Positions 34,553-46,500 of a stretch of DNA of 64,000 nucleotides are shown here, one piece after another (the stretch's first letter is position 1; each line of letters begins with the position of its first letter). Origin of the DNA: Pisaster brevispinus. Lineage: Eukaryota > Echinodermata > Asteroidea > Forcipulatida > Asteriidae. Both the position numbers and the translations under genes were made by a program. The notes beneath the pieces are model-generated. The model made no database searches and had not been told where the DNA came from. It was given only the letters and a program-made list of their open reading frames with translations. The stretch spans positions 10,303,764 to 10,367,763 of the forward strand of contig JAMKCF010000021.1 in NCBI GenBank assembly GCA_023634235.1, written 5' to 3'.

Positions 34553-37500
34553 TCATTTGGCAATCTTCAGGAGTTGTGACCTCTTCTTGGCAAACTCTTG
34601 TGCTACACTGTCTGTTGTACGGCTCTTTAATGCACTCAAGAGGAACGGGGAGTTGTCTACAAAAACAAGAAAAAGGCTTTAATTCATAGAGTGTCCAGCG
34701 GAAATCATTTTGAAACTGTGCTCCACAAAAGGCAGTTCATGTGGATTTATCTGCAACTAAACCTTTGGTCATTGCACTTTGTATTACTCTTTATGGGCCA
34801 CTGACCCCAATTTCAAAGACCTGCTTATTAGCACAACAATCTTTTGCTTACCAGAATAAGGTTGGCATGGTTATCACCGGCAAAAATGCCATGTCATACG
34901 TGCTATTTGTGTCCCAACTATTTTGGCTTGTCAGAAAATTTGAAAGCAATATTGTCTGCTTATGATTAACCAGCTGTATGAAAGTGAAACCAGGTCATAT
35001 TTGACTATACAAACTAGGCAGGGGGGATCCAGACCCCCCCCCCCCCCGCGTTTGCAGTATAGAACCATTCATTTGTGCATGTTTTTGATCCCATGGGGGG
35101 GGGGGGTAGGGTTCTAAGCAGAGGGTTTCAGCCCCCATCCCTCCTGTGCTGTATAGAACCATTCATTTGTGCATGTTTTTGACCCCCTTTGGGGGGGGGG
35201 CAAGAGGGTAGGGAAAGGTTACAAGCGGGGGCTTCAGCCTCCCACTCTCTTCACGCTACTGAGGCATAAAGCACTGCAGCAATACTTACTGTTATCCTCG
35301 GGTATCATCAGAGGTAGTGGCACTGATTTCAGGGCTGAGAAGTCATGATTGAAAGCCTTCTTGATGCCGGGAATGTCGTCCAATGCGACAAACGTCTCCC
35401 CTTCCAAGTCATCCGATGTAATGATGTCATGATCGTACATGATCAGATGCAAGCAGGCCCCTTTGTGTTTACACTGATCTCTCGTCACTGGGCTATGGAA
35501 CAAGAACAATATTCAAACTATCAAAAGACGACACAGAACAAAATCATAGAAACGATCAGGCTAGACAAAAGACAACACAAAACAAATCAAAGAAATTATC
35601 AGGCTGGACAAAATAATCAAGCTGGACAAAAGACGACACAAAACAAAATCATGCAAATGTTCAGGCTATAGACAAAAAATGACACAAAACAAATCATAGA
35701 AATGGTCAGGCTAGACAAAAGACGATACAAAAGAAACAGATCAAAAATTCCACTTATGGAAAAAAAATTCACAACAAATGAAACCATAATATTTCATGTT
35801 GAAGTTTTTGAATAGTTTAGAGAACTAATAAAACTTGTCAAAATAATGGTTTTAATCCCACCTCCAGTGGCACTTTTGTCACTACATTTTGTACTACATT
35901 GATGTCCTGGGTATGAAGTTCCCTTGCTGGGGTGGAAAGTTTTCAGAGCTCCATAATTCAAATGTAAGAAGCTACTAATCTCATCAGATTAACATTTTTG
36001 GGCGGTGGGTTTTGGACGTCAGATACTCCTAAAAAATCTGTCCTTTTGGGGGAAATATTTCAACTCTCAACACTGACTTTTCTGTAGATTTTAAACACCG
36101 TTCATCCCGCAAACCTAATACTTGAGTGTTTGCGTGTGTATGTGCGGGTGCTGTTAACATACACCGCAGTACGCACTCAATTCAAATGAACATTACGTGA
36201 CCATCATGCAACTAACACGCAAGAGTTTACGAGCAAACGTGCACAACGGGCATGCTTAAGAAAACAAAGACAAGGGAAACTTTTTAATGTTGAGAGCCTA
36301 CTTATTTCACGAAAATGGTGGATTTATGAGAGATATCTGACGTCCGAATCCCACCGCCAAAAAATGTTAATCCAAAGAGAATAGTAGCTTCTAACAGACA
36401 ACATTTGAAAGCTGGAGCTCTGAAAACTTCGGAAACAGACCCTCGTATCTTGGACCCTGTATCTGTGTACAGTGCAGAAGAGTCCTACATAGGGCTAGGC
36501 AGTTTCCTGTCCCATGTATTGTAGCATATTACTTGCGCGCGTGCATAGAACAAAAAAATACTACAATGCATTACTTTCAGTACTGGGAATCTTAATTCTT
36601 CGTGGTATGATTAACGGACTGTTGATATTTTTCTGCAGTTAAAGCACTCATAATTTTTGACAATGGATTGAAGCTTGGAGTCTGTTGCTGGTAAGTACCA
36701 GACATTAGAAATATTAATGAGTAAAAAAACCCAAACTTTTAGCCTGCACAAAAGTCTGACACATTAAAATCCCCCCAAAAGGTAAACCAGCTTCAGCCAT
36801 TTGGAATGCTGTATTTGCTCTTTTGTGTGCAGCGTGGTGGACTGCCTTGTGCTCATATTTGGTACATTATGGAGACTGTGGACAAAAGAAAAAAAAAAGG
36901 AAAAACACAAGGTCTTCATCTGGGAATTCTAAAGACTGGGGTGCTCCACAAGAAATGTTGTGTACAAAGTCTATGGGAAGCTGTTAAGCAAAGGTGCAAA
37001 GGAGAGAACAATAGAAGTCTCCACAAGGATGCATTTTTGAGAATGTGTGCAAAGCAGAGACACTGTATGGACTGTATTACCCAGTTCCTATGGTGTGTGG
37101 GCTTACGGGAGCGCGCTTGTGGGGTATTTTCAACAATGGAACAATGGACCCCGCAAGAGAATTCTTTGTTCAACCTGGACCCCACAAGAGAATTCTTTAG
37201 AAAAGGGAATAATAGAACAATAGCAGGACCCCACAAACCCGATCCGTAAGGTTGTGTGGGTGTGTGTGTGTGTGTGTGGGGGGGGGGGGGGCTTTTTAGG
37301 TCAGTCTGACAACACATTATACTCACAACTCAAACTTATCGTTGAAATTTGGATGCAGGGTTGCCTTGACGATGCTACTTCTTTGAGGTTGGGACTTTGG
37401 AAAGACAAACGATGGTTCTAACTCCAGGATGACATATGGGTCACTGGTTCCTGTAAAAAGACAAAATATCCAAATTGCATTGGATAGTACATTGACTGGA

Positions 37501-40500
37501 ACGAGACTTGAACCTGCGACCTCTGGATTAACATGCAGGCACTCTACCAACTGAGCCATCTAGCCTTAATGTTGGCAGTGTCCCAATTTTTGTTCAGGGT
37601 GCATTATTCTGGTAACATATAGATACTTATTACTTATAGTCTTACTCTGAAAAATCTCATGAATTTATCACAGGAAGAATCCTTCCTTCCAAATACATCT
37701 CAGATAGAATTGCACCCATTTTATCCCGCATAGAATCCTTCCAAATGTATCTCAGATAGAATCGCACCCGATTTATCCCAGATAGAATCCTTCCCAATAC
37801 ATCTCAGATAGAATCACACCCGATTTATCCCTATCCGATTTATCTCACAATACCCGATTTATCCCAGATCGAATCCTTCCCAAGATATCTCCAACAGAAT
37901 CCTACCTGATTTATCCCTATCCGATTTATCTCACAATACCCGATTTATCCCAGATCGAATCCTTCCCAAGATATCTCCAACAGAATCCTACCTGATTTAT
38001 CCCTATCCGATTTATCTCACAATACTTGATTCATCTCGGATCGTATCCATCCCAAGATATCTCAAATTGAATCCTACCTGATTTATCCTTGGGTGTAATG
38101 TTGCTACCATTGACGAGCAAAACACAAAGTTTATTTGTGATGTCATTGTAGTAACATTTGACGGCAAGAGTACCATACTCAGTCTCAGTCTTACTCTCAA
38201 TTGACTCATTCTGAAGGGAGAAAAACAAAGACCACATTGACATGAGTGCTAGTCTCAATGTTTATCGAGCTGAAAACTTGAAACCTTTGCTCTGAGTGCC
38301 AAGCCACATTTAAGGCACTTTACAGGCACCCTGTCATATTTACATTCATTTCTATTTAATTTCTCGAGTAAGTAGACAGTACAAAAATTGTGAAGAAACA
38401 TTGACAAAAGGAAATAGTTGAACTAGTCCGACAAATTGCCAAAAAGAAACAAAGTTTCTGTCTAGGAGACTCTCCTCTCTAGCTGGCACACACAAACGTA
38501 CTTAGAGCAAATGTAACAATAGTTATGTACATCTACAACAACGAAAATATTCAACAGTTTAAATTGTGGGAATACTTAAAACACACATGATTAAAGTGTA
38601 AAAGATTAGCAAGAGACAAGTAATTGGCCAATACAAAAAAATAAAAATAAAAAATAAATCAACAAATCCCCCCAAAAGGTCTCGTATGACAATTGTCCAC
38701 ATAACTTGTTTTGGTTCCTGTCTTCTTTATAAGTTGCTAATCAAAAAGCCCTAAAACAAGCCACTCAGGGTAATGGCTCAATTGGGGAACAGGAGACAAG
38801 AGACGAGAACAATTGAAAATGTAGAAAGATGACTATTGATATTGCGATTGAATTGGGACAGGTTATAAGAGGCCGGGAAGCAGGATACAGGTCGTGGATT
38901 CCAAAGTAAGGCAGTCTGTGGGAAGAAGCTTGATGAGTACCACTGAGTATTAGCTTTGGGGTCAGCTACAGTAAAATGATCGAGCAGAGAAACGTGTGGT
39001 ACGGCCATTGGTACGGTTAGGCGGAACAACCAGAGACAGTCCGTTCCTTTGGGGATACTGTGACACTGTTATCAAAGTGTCTACTGTGTTTACTGGAGTG
39101 CTCCTGTTGCACACAGTGCAGACAGTTGTCAAAGTTGCCCGTAAGAACTGCCTTGAGTGACAAGACCCTGAAAATTAAAAATCAAGTTTCCGAAACTTCT
39201 GCTGCAATTCTACACAATTCAAAATATGAACTGTTTCTACTGTACTTACGATGACTTGTATTTTTTGCGCATAAAACTCCTCAATGACTTCGAGTGTATC
39301 AGCCACGTTGCTCTCTACAAACGTCTTCAGTTTGTTAAACGTAGAGTTGCGGACTGTCGTCAGTGGAATGCCCTTGCCTTCAGCATGAAACAGATCTGCC
39401 AAAATCTAGTACAAGCAAATAATAATACATGCTACTTAATAATAATGGGAACTTGAACCTTTATTAAATCATTGCGGTACCCACTGCTAAGGTTTCGGAC
39501 CTGCCTCTAGCCATCAGGTTAGCTCGGTGGTCTAGTGGTTAGACACCTGCTCTAGCAAGGCAAAGGTTGTGGGTTCGAATCCCACCCGAGTGATTTGCCT
39601 GTGGATTTTTTTTTCACAGAACTCGGGAAAGTACCGAGTATACAGTGCTTAATACACATCGGTGTAAGGGTAAAACCAAATGATATTATTTATCCTGATG
39701 CAAAAATTAACATCTATTAGAACTTGAACCCCTTCTATTAATGATAAAACTTACACAGACTCATGGGTTGAATAGGTTGCTGGTCATCATCTTCATCTAT
39801 GATCCTGAGATGAAAAGCCATTGGGTGCAATTTGGAAACCCAGACCACAAACATGCTTGAGATCAAGCCATTGAGCATTTTCAATTTCTGCAGCACTGAC
39901 TTAGCTGTTCCGACCAAACCCTAACCGGGTTGTAGGCTCAGTTGAGCTAGGACTCGAAATGGATTTAACAAATCAACTCTTACTCTTACCTCAAGGGTTT
40001 CCTGTATTCTGCAGAACAACAACGGTTTGCCAGTGATAATCTAAAACAGCAGAAAAAAATGTAGACAAATAACGAAGCGTCAAACGAGGGCTGTGGTTGT
40101 GTCAAAGTGAATACTAGGCAGCAGTATACTCCTGGTCTCCTGATAAAGTCTCTGGGTATTACCATAGTGATTTGTATTGCAGAGCTGCCAACATTTGCAT
40201 CTTGCAATCAGGGAGATTTTGTACAACAATCAGGGAGATATTTAGAGTCACGTTCAACATAGTAGGGAACAAGTTTCCATGATCAGGGAGATTTTCAAAG
40301 TTGTGCATCAACACTTGGAAAGATTGATCTATTTTTACGGAGCTTTCTGCAGAATCAGGGAGAGTTGGCAGGCCTGGTATTGTGATATCACACTTTGCTC
40401 AGCAGTCAAGACTGATTCGCACTTAAGATCAATTTTAGCGCTTTGTGAAACCTCGCCCTGGATACACAGCATGTTTTACTTTCAAAGTTTACAGAAATCT

Positions 40501-43500
40501 AGAGGATTACTCGTGACAAGAGCCATGTCTCTCTTGTCAGTTACGCATCTTCATTTCTCTCAAGAAAATCTGGCGGCAAAGCAAGGATCAATAACAAAAT
40601 CCTAAAGAAGCTTTTCCGCCATCACGTATCACAGAGCAATCTACCGTTACTTATACAGCCTGCAAGCATCCAAGTGCAGCTTTCTCCTGAAGACGTTCAG
40701 AGCAGATTGATTGAAACTTTTGACCTGTTACCCACCGGTTCTTTTCAGGACCACCATAGCTCATCAGAGAGATTTGTGTACATAGTGTAACGGCAAACCT
40801 TGCTATATTTCAGCTGTAAATCTTTTTTTTGGGGGGGGTTATACATGTAAATATACTCCCTATTTTTTAGACAAGGGGAGGGCCCTCCAATCCTCCTGAT
40901 AATTTCCCAAGGAGTGGTAAAAAAAGAAGGCGATAGTCCTTGATAAACAAGCAAAAGATGAGATTGAGGCAATAGACTTGTCTCCTACTAACATGAAGTG
41001 AGCACACTGTAATTCTTGCATTTTTCAATGTAACAGCATACACTTACTGCACAGTAACATCGGTAAAGCCTTGGTAGTTAGAATGTTAACACAAATGAAA
41101 GAAAACTACAACAAGAAGAAAACCATCTTACTTTGTTATTATCTTTGATGACTGAATTCAGCTCATCTACTAAGACAATCCAAATGTCTCGTAGAATCCT
41201 GGGGAGAAATGACAACCAAAACAGAAAATAAATAGATGTTAAATTTGCATCAGGGATAAAGAATAACATTTCTGTTTTACCCATACACTGATAATGTGTT
41301 AAGCACTGTGTACTTGTAGTGGATGCAGATTGTAGTGATCCATACAAAGAACATAATGTCATTGTTTCACACGAGATCTCGGGATACGAGAGCTCAGCTG
41401 TTGTCTTCTTCACACGTGAATAGAACCTGAGAAAAGACGTTAATCTACTCCTGTTTCCCTTGGCGTTTATTGATATTACAATGAAGTTCGAAAACAACAA
41501 TACTCATTCTTTCCCCGAGTCCAGTGGGGAAAAAAAAATCCACCGGCACATAACTCGGGTGGGATTCGAACCCACAAACTTTGCCATTCTTGAGCAGAGT
41601 TCTTACCACTAGACCACCGGGCTTACCTGGTAGCTAAAGGCATTCAAACTGCATTTCATTTGAAATATTGCAGATGCATCTATTCCATGTAGCACTAATA
41701 CTCCCAATGTAAATTTTTTGTTTACTTTAAAGACAGGGTACACTTTTGGTAATTGTCAAAGACCAGTATCCTCACTTGGTGTATCCCAACGTAAGCATAA
41801 AATAACAAACCAGTGAAAATTTGGGCTCAATTGGTCATCAAAGTTGCAAGAGAATAATGCAAGAAGGAAAAAACGCCCTTGTTGCACAGAATTGTGGGGT
41901 TTCAGATGCCTGAGAAAGGCTTCATGCCTGAAGCCTTTCTCAGATTCAATTTTTTATGTGTGAAAAATTGTGAAAAATAACTCTTTCTCTAAAACTACAT
42001 TCCTTCAAAGGGGATCATTTCTAACAATAATTTATAGCATCAACAGCTCTCCAGTGCTCTTTACTAAGTAAGTTTTTTGGTCATTAATTTTTTTAGAAAT
42101 TACCAAAAGGTACACCCTCCCTTTAACGGGTTCATTAGTTAATTAAGTTCAACAGACCCAATCGTTTTTTCCCAAATAGCATTGGACAAATTTAAAATGG
42201 GAAATTTGAAAACTGTTATTAATTATTATAATCGTTATTATTATTACTATTATTAAATTCAAATGAACTTACCTGTCAAAGTTGGACCTGAGGAGGCACT
42301 TATGGAGAGTGACAATATTGGTGTCCAGGTATTCCATCAGTGGATCTATGGCCTGTCAAAATGGAAAAATTAACAAATTCAATCTCACTTCATTTTCACC
42401 GCTCAACCTTTTCGAACAAGAACTACCTGCTCTTTATGGGTTCATAACTGTGGTTTTCCTGTTCCCTGCTTTGGTGTTTTGGTGTTTTGGTGTTTTGTTG
42501 GTGCCCTTTTGGCTGCTAAAATACACCCTCTTGTCTACTATTCTAACCATTTGTCATCAAACCAGTTCTGGCTTTTAAACAGAGGATATACCTTTGGTGA
42601 TTACTAAAAAATAAATGACCATAAAACTTTCTTGGTGAGAAGCACTGCAGCTGTTGATAATGTATAAGATTTTGAAAAACAATTCCCTTCAAAGAAATGT
42701 GGCGTTAGAGAGAAGGTTCAACAACTATTTCAATCTGAGAAATGTTTCTTCTCAGATTATGTATTCCAAATATGTATTACTCTTCCTGCATGGACATTAC
42801 AGCTCCAGCTTTTGGGCAATATCTCAAAAAGGCTACCGCCTTTTGAAAAAAAAAAATTACAGGTAAGTTTTATTGTACATATCTCCATTCCTACAGTGTT
42901 AAACAATTGAAGGGTTCCAAAAGCCAAAGGAATACTTTGCTTTTAAACACCACATGTAATGAGTGCATTCTTTTAGTAGGTTTAGAACATAGAGTTATAT
43001 ATAGGAACTAGAGGGCGCACTCGCCTAGTTATGCGGCCCGACAAGGGCAGCGCGGCGGCCATTTTGTAAGTAGTCAAAAACAACGTAAACTATTAGTGCG
43101 TGTTGCAACCATTGATCTCTATACAGAGCAATGGTTAATGTGAAATTTATGAATGCCAGTGAAGACCATTTATAGTACTAAATAATCCCCGAATAATTAC
43201 AATATTTTAGAATTATATTCCTTCACTTTGGCATGTGTGTCCATCCTCTATTGAGACGAACAACCTAAACCCCACGAAACAACTTTAATACAGCCGCTCG
43301 TTGTTTTTTTAAAGACTGAATAATGCGAATTTAGCAAGCACACCGCGTATTTCGTATTCAATGTTGCCATCGTACAAAATGGTGCGCGTGTCTCCTTGCG
43401 GTCCCGTCGCGTTTGTGCACGCAGCATTACCAGTGCGCCCTCTAGTTCCTATATATAACTCTATGGTTTATAACCCCATATTAAACTTAGTGCCGGTGTC

Positions 43501-46500
43501 TTCAGGAAATCTGTCCCCCGAAGATTATCTCCACCACATGGGAAATTAACATGGGCTGAAGGAGGTTGATTCAAAAAGAGGGCGCTATAAGAAGAAATTT
43601 GTGCATGGTTTGGGACAGAATTTCCAGCAGGACAGATCTTCCTGCCACACCAGAATAACTATGATTGTAACTAGACATAAGAATTTGTTTGATAACAAAT
43701 TCGAGGTGTTCGGATTCAAGTAAAGCTGACTGGAGTGATCGTGATCTGTGCTGTTTGTTATTGTGAAAACAGAATGAATAGCTATTAAATAATGTTTTTT
43801 AAAGCGTTTTACAGAACTTCCAGTTTAGACAGGTTAAAAGGTCAAGACAAGGTCACCAACATATTCATTTTTGTGAAGTATGTGGAGCCCATGTTGAAAC
43901 AATTATAAAAACTCTGCAAAAGGCTTCTATTAAAACTGTATTTTGAACTGTTTTAACCTGCTGCCAGATGGCGCTCTTAAATCTTATTTTGTTTTAACCA
44001 GACCCTTGTCAGACTACAACATCGTTAAAATCAACTCCAAAAAAGTTGCACACTTTTTGGTTCACGAGTTATGTTTTTTTCCATACACAGTACATATTCA
44101 TAATATACCTGAGTGGGGATTAGCATCAATTCAATCCGATAGTTGAAAATTAAACCATGACAAAATAATGATTTTTGAAAGTAAAACAACTAAACAAAAA
44201 ACACTAGGCAAGTTCATGGATGAAACATATCAACATTATTGTGGACAAAAAAGGAATGCCCCCTCTTTTTAACGGTGATTTTGAAATAAAGCTTACCATT
44301 TTAATCACCGTGTCTGAAGGGCATACTCAGAGGGCCTAGAGCGCCTTTGGCAGGCATGGTCACGTCAATCAACGTGACGTGGGTCTCGGTGTTTGATGAG
44401 AAACAAACCAATGTCGTTCTTTTTCAGTTGAAGTTTTGGTCATTTAGTCAAAGTCATACAAATCCCTAAAGCAGGTGGACATCTCAGTAAAACCTCCTCT
44501 TTTAGTCCTTGTTTTCCATTAAGCCATCAGACGAGCACAGCGGAACTAAATTCACACTGAACTTTGAATGAGTTTGAGTTTTTTATGTGCGGGACACGTG
44601 TTGTTACAACGTACAAGAATAAGCAACGCAATGATACATTTCCGTTGTGTGGGACTATACGCACAGGCTTCGTGGACTTTGAACCTTATGAATAATGGAG
44701 CGGACAGTCAGTTACAGCGCTTTTCTCCATACACAAATTAACTGCGGTTAATACTAACTTTGGCTGTAACACCCATTTAGGACCAGAAGTTAAGGTCATA
44801 TTGGCATCATTTCCGTGCAAAAGTTTCGGAAGGATCACAGATCTACAATCTGATGTAAAAATTGTGATGAAATGATCAGTAGTTTTTGAGATATGAATTT
44901 TTTAAATATTCAACTTCCGGTTTGAACCGGAAGTCAAGGTCAAATGAGGTCGCATTCAGTGTAGCGTTTTTAGAGTCATACCAGGCCTATCCGATGATGT
45001 ATAGATTGTGAAAATCCATTGTTTAGTTTTCGAGTTACGATTTTTTCAAATATTAAACTTTGATGTAATGTAACTCGACACCAGATGACATCATCATGAC
45101 ATCACTAAGGCGGTGTCTTCTACTCATACATATCTAACTATATGTGAAGTTTAAAGGTTGTGTGAGCTTGGGAAGTGCGTCTTTGTTATCGGACAATCGC
45201 GGGGGATAAGAAGAAGAAGAAGAAGAAGAAAAAGAAGAAGTATTACAAATATTAAAAAAACGGAACAAAAACAAGAGGTGTTCCGGGCGAATTGCCCGAA
45301 CACCTAAAAATAAAGTTAGTTCTGCATCAGTGTTCTGTTTGTGGGTTATTTTACACTAAAGGCAGAACATATTTGTTTATAATGCTTAACAAAGCCTATT
45401 TAAACATTTAAAACTAAAACCTGGTTTGTATTAGCATAATTAAGCCAACTTATAATTTTTATTTAATTCATATTTTGCTCATTTTTCAACAGACAATGTG
45501 TGACCATTTAATTACTTAACTCTATTTGTATCCTATTTTTACTTACTATGATATGCATTTGTACATTTTAAAAATGAATTTGAGCAACATGCATAATGTT
45601 TCTTTATTGCATCTCACACTTACGTCATCAATTTGAAGCTGTATTTTAGCATTGATCAGAGATCTAAGGAAGCGTCTGAAGTCAGGCTTCATTCTCTCGC
45701 CGACGTGCTGCACGACGTGATCAATCACGTTCACCATATCCTCATCAGCACTTCCCATCATCGTCTGGAGTGTATCTTGACACTGTACTCCCGCCGTCTC
45801 GCCGTACTCTCTCTCCATAGCAACCTGGATACCTTGCCATCCTAGGGATTCAGGCATCAAGGCCAGAGAGCGACGTACCTTCTCGATGTTGTTGATGGCG
45901 ATACACAACTGGGAAGAGAGAAGATTTGTTGAAATTCAAATTTGATACAAGCTCTAGGCTCAATGTTGTTAATGGCAATACACAACTGGGAAGAGAGAAG
46001 ATTTGTTGGAATTCAAATTTGATACAAGCTCTAGGCTCAATGTTGTTAATGGCAATACACAACTGGGAACAGAGAAGATTTGTTGAAATTCAAATTTGAT
46101 ACAAGTTCTATTTTAATAATTACCTAATGAGACACTAAAACTTTCCATTTTCTGTTCACAATACATGGACATACAACAAAATCCATCAATTGCGTCTGTT
46201 TTGGGGTTTTACCTGATCTGTAATGTCGAATTGTCCCTCGTCATCATAGTAACCGTTCTGTCTTAGCTTCTCATGAATGATGTTGGCATAGTGCACTGCA
46301 CCATGACAGATATCCTATAAAAATCGGCAAAAAAATTAGATTAGATTAGACTATAGGGCCCAATTACATTGAGCGGCTGAAACAAAAAAAGTAGCCAAGC
46401 ACAGCAAAATTATGCTTACCAGATTATGGTTACCAGTTATAATACCAAGTAACTTGTACCATTTTTTACTGGTATCCTGCACATTTTTGCTTTGCAGAAA

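Larger units (their letters stand above)
34553..38210 (-). other. UNC13D: UNC13D C2B-domain and C-terminal tail exons
   Basis: Exons 38078-38210, 37327-37450, 35290-35492 and 34553-34656. C2B starts at TEYGTLAVKCYYNDITNKLC. Loop 1 Asp residues are kept in KDKSGTSDPYV, and loop 3 Asp residues in MYDHDIITSDDLEGE, so Ca2+ binding is plausible. The acceptor of exon 35290-35492 was chosen at 35493-35494 because only that choice keeps phase with the preceding FEF codons; a competing AG five bases further into the exon would shift frame. The tail reads SALKSRTTDSVAQEFAKK, ends at residues IAK, and is followed by TGA. Confidence 0.9.

Noticed and set aside
36806..37249. 147-codon frame in a UNC13D intron
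   Set aside because: Its second half is the translation of the GGACCCC dispersed repeat; the rest is unrecognisable.
37660..38095. CRISPR-like spaced repeats
   Set aside because: Units are contiguous 86-bp tandem repeats without unique spacers, in a eukaryotic intron.
45850..46062. Open frame running through the triplicated acceptor region
   Set aside because: It arises because the 77-bp copies repeat the exon start; it shifts out of the UNC13D frame and encodes nothing recognisable.
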